Shown: positions 1-8,546 of the stretch, piece by piece
Layout of the letters: each line of letters begins with the position of its first letter
Position numbering within the stretch: the stretch's first letter is position 1
NCBI RefSeq assembly: GCF_036170895.1
Contig: NZ_CP108036.1
Coordinates: 1,612,001-1,676,000 of the forward strand
Direction of reading: 5' to 3'
Length of the DNA: 64,000 nt
Origin: Streptomyces erythrochromogenes
Lineage (GTDB): Bacteria > Actinomycetota > Actinomycetes > Streptomycetales > Streptomycetaceae
Notes under the pieces: generated by a model
Databases searched by the model: none
Seen by the model: the letters and a program-made list of their open reading frames with translations, nothing else
Told to the model about the DNA's origin: nothing
Position numbers and translations under genes: made by a program

Positions 1-121
1 CGTCGTCGAGCCGGTCCTTGTCGCGGGCGACGAGGACCAGGTCGCAGCCCTTGGCGGCGAATCCTCGGGCGAAGGCGGCGCCCAGTCCGGTGCTGGCTCC
101 GGTGATCAGTACGGTGGTCAC
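1..121 (-). CDS. Short-chain dehydrogenase/reductase, N-terminal fragment (cut by window edge)
   Basis: Only the first 40 codons lie in the window. They begin with GTG and carry the classical SDR nucleotide-binding motif TGASTGLG, followed by a hydrophobic strand ending in [10 protein letters not shown]. This is the usual beginning of an NAD(P)-dependent oxidoreductase. The GTG overlaps the TGA stop of the upstream membrane-protein gene (GTGA), so the two are translationally coupled and form the end of an ImmA/IrrE - membrane protein - SDR operon. The substrate cannot be inferred from the fragment. Confidence 0.85.
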   Translation of the reverse strand, partial: MTTVLITGASTGLGAAFARGFAAKGCDLVLVARDKDRLDD

Positions 122-1305
122 GGCACTTTCACTTCCTCGGTGGTGGCCGGCGAGGTGTAGGCCTCGGCGACGTCGACGAGGAACCGGGCCTCGTCCGCCA
201 GGTCCCCGCCTGCGTTCGAACTCTGGATGGCCTCGGGCAGTTCCAGCCCGGCCGCCTCACCCGTCTGCCCGGGCAGGCCGGCGAGCTTGGCCCGCCGCGC
301 GTCCTTCAGTACGCGGGCCAGCGCGGCCGCGGTGCGCCGCTGCTCGGGGATCCCGTGGCCGGCGACATGGCTGCGGGCCTGCTCCATTGCGCCCGGGCGG
401 ACGTACTCCCCCAGGATCAGGATGGCGTCGCGCGTCTCGATGACCTTGCGGTAGACCAGCAGGTTGCGCGGGACCGGCGGCCACAGCAGCTCCATCACCC
501 GGCCCGAGCGCGGCTCGTTGAGGGCGACGTGCGGGACCGCCTCGACGAGGTCGCGCCACAGCGGCCACAGCCGCCAGGCGGTGGCGATGTCGGCGCAGGT
601 GCGGCGGAGGGTGAACAGGGTGGGAACGAGGATCGCGGCGGCGCGCAGCAGGCCGTGCAGGTTCATCAGCAGCGGGAGGGCGGGCATCGCCCAGGTGCTG
701 GCGAACAGGGCCTTGAGCAGGTAGGCCAGCCAGAACAGTCCGGCGAGCGCGGTGCCCAGGCCGAAGAGGCGCAGGCCGGCGGCCAGTCCGCGGCTCTCGG
801 TGCGCCGGCTGTAGCGCCAGCACAGGGACACGCAGACGGTGTTGGCGACCACGTGGGCCGAGATCAGCACGAGCCAGTACGCGAGGGACGGCACCGGGTC
901 GCCGACCGGGGGCATGGCGTGGGTGCCGTGGCCGGCTGCCGCGGCGTCCAGGGCCACGAGTGCGCTCAGCCAGGCCGCGGTGGCGGCGCAGGAGGCGAGC
1001 TGGAGGCGGCGGCCGCGGGTGGTGGCGGCGACGAAGTAGAGCACGGCGCCCGCCGACAGCACTCCGATGAGGTTGCGGACGAGGCCGATGGTGTGGGCGT
1101 AGGCGGCGCCTCGGGTCATCGCGTAGGTGACGACGTCCGGCAGGTTCAGGGTCATCGCGGCGGCGGCGGTCGCGACGGCCAGCCACAGGCCGCGCTGTTG
1201 GGGCGAGCGCAGGGCGCCCGGGGCGCGCAGCAGGACGGCGAGCCACAGGCAGACCACGCTCGGGACGGCGAGCCAGTTGCCGAAGTCGGTCAGGTCAGCC
1301 GCCAT
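118..1305 (-). CDS. MAB_1171c-family polytopic membrane protein
   Basis: A 395-residue integral membrane protein with about seven hydrophobic segments in residues 1-235. A soluble C-terminal half (about 250-380) contains [12 protein letters not shown], an [11 protein letters not shown] stretch and an [16 protein letters not shown] end. This is the layout of the actinobacterial MAB_1171c family, annotated as putative transporters without proven substrate. Its start lies 11 nt inside the end of the ImmA/IrrE gene, and its stop overlaps the SDR start. A second family member with the same partner lies at 52181-53350. The pairing suggests that peptidase and membrane protein act together, possibly as a sensor/regulator pair, but that role is inference. 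Confidence 0.75.
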   Translation of the reverse strand: MAADLTDFGNWLAVPSVVCLWLAVLLRAPGALRSPQQRGLWLAVATAAAAMTLNLPDVVTYAMTRGAAYAHTIGLVRNLIGVLSAGAVLYFVAATTRGRRLQLASCAATAAWLSALVALDAAAAGHGTHAMPPVGDPVPSLAYWLVLISAHVVANTVCVSLCWRYSRRTESRGLAAGLRLFGLGTALAGLFWLAYLLKALFASTWAMPALPLLMNLHGLLRAAAILVPTLFTLRRTCADIATAWRLWPLWRDLVEAVPHVALNEPRSGRVMELLWPPVPRNLLVYRKVIETRDAILILGEYVRPGAMEQARSHVAGHGIPEQRRTAAALARVLKDARRAKLAGLPGQTGEAAGLELPEAIQSSNAGGDLADEARFLVDVAEAYTSPATTEEVKVP

Positions 1306-1795
1306 CGGTGCCCCGCTCGTACCCCATGGCGGACTCCAGCCGGGCCAGGGTGCCCCGGTCCCGGGCGGGGGTGCGCGGGCCGGCGTTCGCGGTACGGATG
1401 CGGATCATGCTCGCGAGCATCTCCGCCTCCTGCTCCTGGCGGGTCGTGTAGTTGGTGCGGCCGAGGACGACGGGGGCGTCGCCGCCGGTCTCCTCGCCCT
1501 CCAGCGAGTTGTGCCCGAAGAGGATGTGGCCGAGCTCGTGGAGGACGATGTGCTCCCGGTGCAGCGGGGTGGTCTGGGCCTCGTAGAAGACGTAGTCGAC
1601 GCTGGCGGTGCCCACCCACAGGCCGCAGACCCCGGATTCCGCCGCCTCCTTGGGGAGCGGGTGGAGCCGGATGGGGCGGCCGCGCTGCTCGGCTATCCGC
1701 CCGCACAGGACGTCGAGGGAGAACGGGTGGGTCAGATCCAGATGGCCGAGAATGTTCTCGCACCTTTTGCGAATGCTGAGTTGCCGGTGGGGCAT
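1295..1795 (-). CDS. ImmA/IrrE-family metallo-endopeptidase
   Basis: A 166-residue protein with the zinc-protease motif HELGH (in LHELGHILFGH), the signature of ImmA/IrrE (COG2856) peptidases, which typically cleave HTH repressors or their partners. The ATG at 1795 was chosen because an AGAGGG ribosome-binding site lies 7 nt upstream and homology-like sequence begins there. The open frame extends further upstream without a good start. Unlike the second cassette at 50894-53350, no XRE gene precedes it; the next gene up is tex, on the same strand. Its substrate is therefore unknown and may be encoded elsewhere. Confidence 0.82.
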   Translation of the reverse strand: MPHRQLSIRKRCENILGHLDLTHPFSLDVLCGRIAEQRGRPIRLHPLPKEAAESGVCGLWVGTASVDYVFYEAQTTPLHREHIVLHELGHILFGHNSLEGEETGGDAPVVLGRTNYTTRQEQEAEMLASMIRIRTANAGPRTPARDRGTLARLESAMGYERGTDGG

Positions 1796-2108
1796 GTGAT
1801 CCCTCTTCGGACCCTTTCCGGGGCAGCGTCGGTAGGCGTGTGTGGGCATGGGCATGACGTCCTGTGCCTTCAAGGCGGCCTCGGGGAATGCAGTCCTGAG
1901 GGGGGAAACGCGGAAGCCCGTCCGCCGGGTGACGAACGGGCGTTCCACCATGCCTACAGATCTTGTACGGGAGTTGGCAAGGAAAGTCCCCAGGTGGGGA
2001 ACCTATTCGGCCATCACGTACGAGGACCTTCACGCGCCGGGTGGCCGGGGGCCGCCCCTGGCCGTGCGGGATTGCGGGATCCCTCCCGCACGGCCCCGAC
2101 GCCGGGGG
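1796..2108. other. 313-bp intergenic region between tex and the ImmA/IrrE gene
   Basis: No convincing coding sequence. The right part holds the tex terminator hairpin (2060-2095). The left part is the upstream region of the ImmA/IrrE operon, with its AGAGGG ribosome-binding site. The open frames that cross it have no ribosome-binding site and continue antisense into neighbouring genes. Confidence 0.6.
2060..2095 (-). terminator. Hairpin terminator of tex
   Basis: A perfect 12-bp stem (GGCCGTGCGGGA at 2060-2071, TCCCGCACGGCC at 2084-2095) with a 12-nt loop, 14 bp beyond the tex stop. No clear T-tract follows, as is common for Streptomyces terminators. Confidence 0.6.
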
Positions 2109-4571
2109 TCAGCGCCCCCGGCGCTCCTCGGGTCCGGTGAGCCCGGCCCGCCGCAGGGCGTCGGCCATCGCGCTGTTCGCGGGCGCGGGGGCCGCGCCGC
2201 CCTGCCGCCGGCCCTGGCCGCCGCCCTGGCCCTGGCCTCGGTCGCCCTGGTTCCGGCCTGCGCCCTGGCCTCGGTCGCCCTGGTTCCGGCCTGCGCCCTG
2301 GCCGCCCGCTCCGCCGCGCTGCTGCGGGGGACGGCCGCCGCCGCGCCGCTCCTCGCGCTGGCGCGGGGCACCGGCGCCGCGCTCTGCCCCGGCCTCGTCC
2401 TCCAGGCGCAGGGTCAGCGAGATCCGCTTGCGCGGGATGTCCACGTCCATGACCTTGACGCGGACGATGTCTCCCGGCTTGACCACGTCCCGGGGGTCCT
2501 TGACGAAGTTCTTCGACAGTGCCGAGACGTGCGCGAGGCCGTCCTGGTGGACGCCGATGTCGATGAAGGCGCCGAAGGCGGCCACGTTGGTGACCACGCC
2601 CTCCAGGATCATCCCGGGGGCCAGGTCGCCGATCTTCTCGACGCCCTCCTTGAAGGTCGCCGTCTTGAACGCCGGACGCGGGTCACGGCCCGGCTTCTCC
2701 AGCTCGCGCAGGATGTCGGTGACCGTGGGCAGGCCGAAGGCCTCGGTGACGAACTGCTCGGGCCGCAGGGAGCGCAGGATTCCGGTGTTGCCGATCAGCG
2801 CGGCCACCTCGCCGCCCGCCGTCTTCCCCATCGCCCGGACCACCGGGTAGGCCTCGGGGTGCACGGACGAGGCGTCCAGCGGGTCGTCCCCGCCGCGGAT
2901 CCGCAGGAAGCCCGCGCACTGCTCGTACGCCTTGGGGCCGAGGCGGGCCACGTCCTTGAGGCCCTTGCGGTTGCGGAAGGGGCCGTTGGCGTCGCGGTGG
3001 GCGACGATGTTCTCGGCGAGGGTCCCGCTGATGCCGGAGACCCGCGACAGCAGCGGCGCGGAGGCGGTGTTGACGTCCACGCCGACGCCGTTCACGCAGT
3101 CCTCGACCACCGCGTCGAGGGAGCGCGACAGCTTCACCTCGGACAGGTCGTGCTGGTACTGGCCGACGCCGATGGACTTCGGGTCGATCTTGACGAGCTC
3201 GGCGAGCGGGTCCTGGAGGCGGCGGGCGATGGAGACGGCGCCGCGCAGCGACACGTCCATGCCGGGCAGTTCCTGCGAGGCGAAGGCGGAGGCCGAGTAC
3301 ACGGAGGCGCCCGCCTCCGAGACCATCACCTTGGTGAGCCCGAGGTCGGGGTGGCGGGAGATCAGGTCCCCGGCCAGCTTGTCGGTCTCCCGGGAGGCGG
3401 TGCCGTTGCCGATGGCGACCAGCTCGACCGCGTGCTCCTTCGCGAGGCGGGCCAGCTTGGCGAGGGACTCGTCCCACTTGTTGGCGGGCACGTGCGGGTA
3501 GATCACGTCGGTCGCCACGACCTTGCCGGTGGCGTCCACGACGGCGACCTTCACACCGGTGCGGAAGCCCGGGTCGAGGCCGAGGGTGGCCCGGGTGCCC
3601 GCGGGCGCCGCGAGCAGCAGGTCGCGCAGGTTCGACGCGAAGACGCGTACGGCCTCGTCCTCGGCGGCCTGGCGCAGCCGCATCCGCAGGTCGATGCCGA
3701 GGTGCACCTGGACCTTGGTGCGCCAGCACCAGCGGACCGTGTCGGCGAGCCACTTGTCGCCGGGCCGGCCGCGGTCCGCGACGCCGAAGCGGCGCGCGAT
3801 CATGCCCTCGTACGTGGAGGGGCCGGGGGCGTCGGCGTCCTCGGGGGCCTCGGGCTCCAGGTTGAGGTCGAGGACGTCCTCCTTCTCGCCGCGCAGCATG
3901 GCGAGGACCCGGTGGGAGGGCAGTGCGGTGAACGGCTCGGCGAAGTCGAAGTAGTCGGCGAACTTGGCGCCCGCCTCCTCCTTGCCCTCGCGGACCTTCG
4001 CGGCGAGCCGGCCGCGGCCCCACATGCGCTCGCGGAGCTCGCCGATCAGGTCGGCGTCCTCGGCGAACCGCTCGGTGAGGATGGCGCGGGCGCCCTCCAG
4101 GGCGGCCGCCGGGTCGGCGACGCCCTTGTCGGCGTCGACGAACGCGGCCGCCGCGGCGGCCGGGTCCACCGACGGATCGGCCAGCAGGCCGTCCGCGAGC
4201 GGTTCCAGGCCGGCCTCGCGGGCGATCTGCGCCTTGGTGCGGCGCTTGGGCTTGAAGGGGAGGTAGATGTCCTCCAGGCGCGCCTTGGTGTCGGCCGCGT
4301 TGATCCGGGCCTCCAGCTCGGCGTCGAGCTTGCCCTGCTCCCGTACGGAGTCCAGGATCGCCGCGCGCCGGTCCTCCAGCTCGCGCAGATACCTCAGCCG
4401 CTCCTCCAGGGTGCGCAGCTGGGCGTCGTCGAGCATCTCGGTCGCTTCCTTGCGGTAGCGCGCGATGAACGGCACGGTGGAGCCGCCGTCGAGCAGCTCG
4501 ACGGCGGCCTCGACCTGCCGCTCCCGTACGCCGAGCTCCTCGGCGATCCTGCCTTCGATGGACATCGTCAC
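2109..4571 (-). CDS. tex: Tex-family RNA-binding transcription accessory protein
   Basis: An 820-residue cytoplasmic protein matching the Tex family: a helical N-terminus starting IAEELG, a YqgF/RNase H-like central domain (TLGLDPGFRTG), helix-hairpin-helix segments, and an S1 RNA-binding domain near residues 640-710 (GMILEGVVTNVAAFGAFIDIGV). After the S1 domain comes a Gly/Arg/Gln-rich tail of about 90 residues, encoded in part by a 33-bp tandem repeat. Tex proteins bind nucleic acid and affect transcription and fitness. The annotated start is GTG at 4571; ATG at 4565 is an equally good alternative. A hairpin terminator follows. Confidence 0.95.
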   Translation of the reverse strand: MTMSIEGRIAEELGVRERQVEAAVELLDGGSTVPFIARYRKEATEMLDDAQLRTLEERLRYLRELEDRRAAILDSVREQGKLDAELEARINAADTKARLEDIYLPFKPKRRTKAQIAREAGLEPLADGLLADPSVDPAAAAAAFVDADKGVADPAAALEGARAILTERFAEDADLIGELRERMWGRGRLAAKVREGKEEAGAKFADYFDFAEPFTALPSHRVLAMLRGEKEDVLDLNLEPEAPEDADAPGPSTYEGMIARRFGVADRGRPGDKWLADTVRWCWRTKVQVHLGIDLRMRLRQAAEDEAVRVFASNLRDLLLAAPAGTRATLGLDPGFRTGVKVAVVDATGKVVATDVIYPHVPANKWDESLAKLARLAKEHAVELVAIGNGTASRETDKLAGDLISRHPDLGLTKVMVSEAGASVYSASAFASQELPGMDVSLRGAVSIARRLQDPLAELVKIDPKSIGVGQYQHDLSEVKLSRSLDAVVEDCVNGVGVDVNTASAPLLSRVSGISGTLAENIVAHRDANGPFRNRKGLKDVARLGPKAYEQCAGFLRIRGGDDPLDASSVHPEAYPVVRAMGKTAGGEVAALIGNTGILRSLRPEQFVTEAFGLPTVTDILRELEKPGRDPRPAFKTATFKEGVEKIGDLAPGMILEGVVTNVAAFGAFIDIGVHQDGLAHVSALSKNFVKDPRDVVKPGDIVRVKVMDVDIPRKRISLTLRLEDEAGAERGAGAPRQREERRGGGRPPQQRGGAGGQGAGRNQGDRGQGAGRNQGDRGQGQGGGQGRRQGGAAPAPANSAMADALRRAGLTGPEERRGR
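2231..2303 (-). repeat. 33-bp in-frame tandem repeat in the tex C-terminal tail
   Basis: Two identical 33-bp units (2231-2263 and 2264-2296) plus 7 bp of a third. In the protein they give an 11-residue unit beginning GAGRNQGDRGQ, twice, within the RG/Q-rich tail. The unit length is a multiple of three, so copy number can vary without breaking the frame. Confidence 0.9.
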
Positions 4572-4655
4572 GATCGGGTCCCGCCTGCCTTCGTTTGCAC
4601 TGGAAGGCTGCCAATTGTGGCAGGTGGTCGTGACGGACCGCGGGAGCCCTGCCCG

Positions 4656-5519
4656 TCAGGCCCTGCCCATGAGGTCCCTCGGGAAGGCCCCGGCGGTCAC
4701 GGCCTTGACGACGAGGGCGCCGCCGAGCTCGGTGAGGCGGGCCAGGCCGTCCGCGCCGAGGTGCTCGTAGGGGGCGGCGTCGAGGCGGTCGGTGTCGCTC
4801 TCCAGCCGCTCGCGCAGGGCCGTGCCCTCCTCGGTCAGCCCGCCCGCGGCGTCGAGGACACCGCGCTCGCGCAGCCGGCCGGTCGCGGCGTCGAGCTCGT
4901 CCTGCGTCCAGCCGCGCATTCCCTTGAGCCACTTCGGGGTCATGCCCTTGCCGGTGGCGGTGTGGCTGACCAGCGCCTCGACCGGGTCCAGGCCCGCGAG
5001 GAGCAGGGCGGCGAGGTGGCCGTCGCCGCGGTGCTCGCGCAGCAGGGTGGTGGCGTGCCACAGCCGCAGGTGCGGCTCCTCGGGTACGGGGAGGTCGGCG
5101 TGGGCCGCGTACAGGGTGCGGGCGTGCCGGGTGCAGCCCTCGGTGGCGCGCATCGCCAGGTCGGCGGCTTCCGCCACCTCGGGGGACTTCACCGTGTCGG
5201 CGCCGAGGAGCCGGGTCAGGGCGGCGTCGGCGGCGCGCAGCCGGGCGGCGAGGGCCTGCTCGGGCGTGACGGTGTTCCAGACGGCGGGCAGGTGCCGGGC
5301 GACGAGGTCGTGCCGGTAGTTGTAGAAGGCGGCGGTGACCGCGCCGGCACCGACGGCGCCCATCGCGGCGGAGCGGTGCGCCAGGTTGACGGCGACCGGG
5401 TCGGCTATCCCGAGCGCGGCGAACTCCTCGGCGATCTCCGGCGAGAAGTAGACGGTGGAGTGCAGCGGGTTGACGGCGGAGTGCCAACAGCGCCGCGCGG
5501 CGCGAGGGTGAAGGGTCAT
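4656..5519 (-). CDS. SCO6745-family protein
   Basis: A 287-residue soluble protein resembling the actinobacterial SCO6745 family: an N-terminal helical half rich in LAHRSAAMG-type sequence and a C-terminal winged-helix-like part (WTQDELDAATGRLRERG, then LTEEG). Its biochemical role is not established. The start at 5519 is the first ATG after a dense palindrome (5530-5547). No strong Shine-Dalgarno is visible, so a leaderless or weakly initiated message is possible. It precedes tex on the same strand with an 84-bp gap. Confidence 0.75.
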   Translation of the reverse strand: MTLHPRAARRCWHSAVNPLHSTVYFSPEIAEEFAALGIADPVAVNLAHRSAAMGAVGAGAVTAAFYNYRHDLVARHLPAVWNTVTPEQALAARLRAADAALTRLLGADTVKSPEVAEAADLAMRATEGCTRHARTLYAAHADLPVPEEPHLRLWHATTLLREHRGDGHLAALLLAGLDPVEALVSHTATGKGMTPKWLKGMRGWTQDELDAATGRLRERGVLDAAGGLTEEGTALRERLESDTDRLDAAPYEHLGADGLARLTELGGALVVKAVTAGAFPRDLMGRA

Positions 5520-5881
5520 GCGCGGCACGGTACCGACTGTTCGGTACGCCGGGTAGGGCGGTCCCCGAGCCCGGCCCCCGCCGCCCCGGCCGACCACGGG
5601 CCGGTGGTCCGATCCGGACGATCCGGCGGTGGGGGCGGGGCGGTCGGCGGGGGTGGCGGGGTCGGGCCGCCGGGTGGTCGGGCCGCAGGCCGGAGCGGGT
5701 GCGGGCGGGAGCGGGCAGGCCCGCGCGGGCGCGTCGGCAGCGTTCCGCGCGCGTCCGCGTGACGGCCGAATGGCGATCGTGTGACAGCAGGGGCCATGGA
5801 CATGACCTGAGCGGCCAGGGGTGAATACGGTCGAGCGACGACCTTGAACCGAGCTGTCTCCCCTACCACTTGGAGTCATTC
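5520..5881. other. 362-bp divergent intergenic region
   Basis: Very G-rich and without a supported gene. It carries the 18-bp palindrome next to the SCO6745-like start, and the upstream region of the M1 aminopeptidase, which ends in a TGGAG ribosome-binding site. Confidence 0.6.
5530..5547. promoter_or_regulatory. 18-bp palindrome, candidate TetR-type operator
   Basis: GTACCGA-CTGT-TCGGTAC: perfect 7-bp arms around a 4-nt centre, 11 bp upstream of the SCO6745-like start codon. The shape and the TACCGA/TCGGTA arms resemble operators of TetR-family repressors. No TetR gene lies nearby, so the regulator would act from elsewhere. Confidence 0.5.
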
Positions 5882-7441
5882 GTGCACCGCAAAGTCATCG
5901 TCCCGAGCGTGCTCGCCGCCTCCCTCCTGCTGGTGATCCCGGCGTCGGCGGCGAGTTCCGGTCCGGGCGCCCCGGGTATCGGCGATCCCTACTACCCGGC
6001 CAGCGGCAACGGCGGATACGACGTGTCGCACTACGACCTGCGCCTGAAGTACCAGCCGACGACGGACCTGCTGGAGGGCACCGCGACGCTGATCGCCACC
6101 GCCAAGCAGGACCTGTCGCGCTTCAACCTCGACTTCGGCCTGAAGGTCAGCGAGATCCGGGTCAACGGCGCCAAGGCGAAGTTCGCCACGTCCGGCGCCC
6201 ACGAGGTGGAGGTGACCCCGGCGAAGCCGCTGGCGCGCAACACCCCGCTGACCGTCGTCGTCACGTACGCCGGCAAGCCGTCGGAGCTGAAGGTCGACGG
6301 CTGGACGGCCTGGCACCGCACCCCGGACGGCGGTGTGGCGGCGCAGGAGCCCGACTCTGCGGTCTGGTGGTTCCCCAGCAACGACCACCCGCTGGACAAG
6401 GCCACCTTCGACGTCTCCGTCAACGTTCCCGACGGCACCCAGGCCATCAGCAACGGCGTGCTCCAGTCACAGACCTCGCGGCTCGGCTGGACCCGGTACA
6501 ACTGGCGCTCCAACAAGCCGCAGGCCACCTACCTGGCCACCCTCGCCGTCGGCAAGTTCGACATCACCACCGACCGGACGGCGAGCGGCCTGCCGATCGT
6601 CAACGCCTACAGCAAGGACCTCGGCGACAACGCGGGGGCGGCGCGCGCGAGCGTGGAGCGGACCGGCGAGGTCACCGAGTGGCTGGAAGGGGTCTTCGGG
6701 CCGTACCCCTTCAACGCGCTGGGCGGCTACGTGCCGAACGTGAACGCCGGCTTCGCCCTGGAGACCCAGACGCGGCCGTTCTACGGCCCGCGCCAGTTCC
6801 AGAACGGCGCGAACGTCTCGGTGGTCGTGCACGAGCTGGCCCACCAGTGGTACGGCGACAGCGTGTCCGTGGAGGGCTGGAAGGACATCTGGATCAACGA
6901 GGGCTTCGCCCGCTACAGCCAGTGGCTGTGGTCGGAGAAGGAGGGCGAGGGCACCGCTCAGGAGCTCGCCGACTGGGCCTACTCGCTGCGCCCGGCGGAG
7001 GACGCCTTCTGGCAGGTCAAGCCGGGTGACCCCGGTCCGGAGAACCAGTTCCACGGTGCCGTCTACGACCGCGGCGCGATCGCCCTGCAGGCGCTGCGCA
7101 ACGAGATCGGCGACGAGAAGTTCTTCCAGATCCTCAAGGGCTGGCCGACCGAGCGGGCCTACGGCAACGCCAAGGTCGGGGACTTCGTCCGCTACGCGGA
7201 GAAGGTCTCCCGCAAGCCGCTGGCCCAGCTGTTCGAGACCTGGCTCTACACCCCGGGCAAGCCCGACGCGTCGGCGCTGAACCCGGCGGCCGCGAAGCCG
7301 GCGGCCCGCTCGGCCCCGTCGGCCCCGGCGCAGTCCGTGCCGGCGAGGGCCGCAGCGGAGCCGAAGTCCTGGAAGAAGATCGCGCAGACCGACACGATCC
7401 ACGACACCGAGCACGGTTCCGGGCCCGGCCACCGGCACTGA
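5882..7441 (+). CDS. Secreted M1-family metallopeptidase (aminopeptidase)
   Basis: A 519-residue protein with a signal peptide (MHRKVIVPSVLAASLLLVIP, cleavage near ASAASS). The M1 zinc-protease core has HELAH at about residue 317 with the third ligand in WINEGFARY about 20 residues on, and a GFALETQTRP segment in the place of the GAMEN exopeptidase motif. The family removes N-terminal residues from peptides; the signal peptide places it outside the membrane. A Pro/Ala-rich tail ends in HGSGPGHRH. The GTG at 5882 was chosen over TTG at 5870 because TGGAG lies 7 nt upstream and the signal peptide begins there. Confidence 0.93.
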   Translation: MHRKVIVPSVLAASLLLVIPASAASSGPGAPGIGDPYYPASGNGGYDVSHYDLRLKYQPTTDLLEGTATLIATAKQDLSRFNLDFGLKVSEIRVNGAKAKFATSGAHEVEVTPAKPLARNTPLTVVVTYAGKPSELKVDGWTAWHRTPDGGVAAQEPDSAVWWFPSNDHPLDKATFDVSVNVPDGTQAISNGVLQSQTSRLGWTRYNWRSNKPQATYLATLAVGKFDITTDRTASGLPIVNAYSKDLGDNAGAARASVERTGEVTEWLEGVFGPYPFNALGGYVPNVNAGFALETQTRPFYGPRQFQNGANVSVVVHELAHQWYGDSVSVEGWKDIWINEGFARYSQWLWSEKEGEGTAQELADWAYSLRPAEDAFWQVKPGDPGPENQFHGAVYDRGAIALQALRNEIGDEKFFQILKGWPTERAYGNAKVGDFVRYAEKVSRKPLAQLFETWLYTPGKPDASALNPAAAKPAARSAPSAPAQSVPARAAAEPKSWKKIAQTDTIHDTEHGSGPGHRH

Positions 7442-7476
7442 GTCCGCGCCGCCCGCCGACCCCCGCACGCGGCTCC

Positions 7477-7513
7477 CGCACGCGGCTCCCGATCCCCGCG
7501 GGGGCCGCGTGCG
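7477..7513. terminator. Bidirectional hairpin between convergent genes
   Basis: 9-bp arms CGCACGCGG (7477-7485) and CCGCGTGCG (7505-7513), with a further CCCCGC/GCGGGG stem inside. It lies between the ends of the M1 peptidase and MpaB-like genes. The left arm is duplicated 14 bp upstream. Confidence 0.55.
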
Positions 7514-7519
7514 CTGGTG

Positions 7520-8416
7520 TCAGCGGCGGCCCGCACGCCACGCGGCGCGCGCCCGGTAGGCGATCGGCAGGTAGCGCAGCCGCTCGGGCAGCAGCGGTAC
7601 GAGGAGCCGTACGGCGGTGCTGAACCGGCGGAGCCTGCGCTCCTGGGCCGGGCTCCACTCCAGCCCGATCGCGGCCCGCGCCTCGGGCGGCATGTACCCG
7701 GCGGTGACGAAGGCCCGCAGGCGCAGGAAGGCCGCCCGCAGCGCGGGCCAGGTCAGCCGCAGCAGCAGCCGTACGGGCAGGGGGCCGACCTCGGGCCGGG
7801 GCAGCGGCACGTCGGTGGCGACCAGCTCGCGGGCGACCGCGGTCGGCTCGATCTCCTCGGCCAGCATCCGGGCCCAGTACGTCCAGTACTCCTCGATGGT
7901 CTGCGGCATGTCCCGGTCGTGCAGGCCGAGGATCCGTCCGACCTGGAGCCACTCCCGGTAGAGCTGCTGCTCCTGGGCGGGGGTGAAGCGGCGCAGCAGG
8001 TAGCGCCCGGCGTAGAGGTAGACCGGGAAGCCGGTGGCGTGGACCCACGCGTAGCAGGCGGGGTCGAGGGAGTGGTAGCGCCGGCCGCGGGTGTCGGTGC
8101 CCTGGATGTCCTTGTGCAGGCGGCGGACCCGGCGGCCCTCCTCGGCGGCGTCCTCCCCGCCGTACACCCACAGCTGGACCGAGCGCAGGGAGCGCTCGCC
8201 GCGGCCCCAGGGGTCGGTGCGGAAGACGGAGTACTCGTCGACGCCGGCCGCGATGGCCGGGTGCGCGACCTGCATCGTGAAGGCGGCGGGCAGCATCAGC
8301 AGCGCGCGGACGTCGCCGGCGATGGTCCACAGCACCCCGCCCGGCGGGGGAGGCTCGGGGTCGGTGCGGCGCGTGGCCGCAGGTCCGGTGGGGTGTGCCG
8401 GGTCCGTCTTCGTCAT
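7520..8416 (-). CDS. Oxygenase MpaB family protein (DUF2236)
   Basis: A 298-residue protein with the DUF2236/MpaB-type pattern: ALLMLPAAFTMQVAHPAIAAGV near the start with a probable haem-contacting histidine, DPWGRGERSLRS, and a central ATGFPVYLYAG segment following YAWVHATG. The family is named after the fungal oxygenase MpaB and includes haem-dependent latex-clearing enzymes; the substrate here is unknown. The start at 8416 lies 6 nt after a CATACT -10-like box with no Shine-Dalgarno, consistent with a leaderless message. It is divergent from the sphingomyelinase gene. Confidence 0.8.
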   Translation of the reverse strand: MTKTDPAHPTGPAATRRTDPEPPPPGGVLWTIAGDVRALLMLPAAFTMQVAHPAIAAGVDEYSVFRTDPWGRGERSLRSVQLWVYGGEDAAEEGRRVRRLHKDIQGTDTRGRRYHSLDPACYAWVHATGFPVYLYAGRYLLRRFTPAQEQQLYREWLQVGRILGLHDRDMPQTIEEYWTYWARMLAEEIEPTAVARELVATDVPLPRPEVGPLPVRLLLRLTWPALRAAFLRLRAFVTAGYMPPEARAAIGLEWSPAQERRLRRFSTAVRLLVPLLPERLRYLPIAYRARAAWRAGRR

Positions 8417-8474
8417 ATGACAAGTATGCGAGCACCGGACGGCCGTCTCACGGACAGAAAGTCTCTGCACGGGT

Positions 8475-8490
8475 GTTACCCAGAGGTAAC
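8475..8490. promoter_or_regulatory. 16-bp palindrome in divergent promoter
   Basis: GTTACC-CAGA-GGTAAC, perfect 6-bp arms, midway between the MpaB-like and sphingomyelinase starts. Position and symmetry suggest an operator that could control one or both genes. The regulator is unknown. Confidence 0.45.
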
Positions 8491-8546
8491 TGCTGCTGCT
8501 TGTATGACGGCGTCGATCTTCCCCCGCAGGAATGACGGAGACCTTC

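Noticed and set aside
1842..5762. Very long plus-strand open frame opposite tex and the SCO6745-like gene
   Set aside because: It is an antisense shadow produced by GC-rich codon bias; it has no ribosome-binding site and its composition is that of a reversed coding strand.
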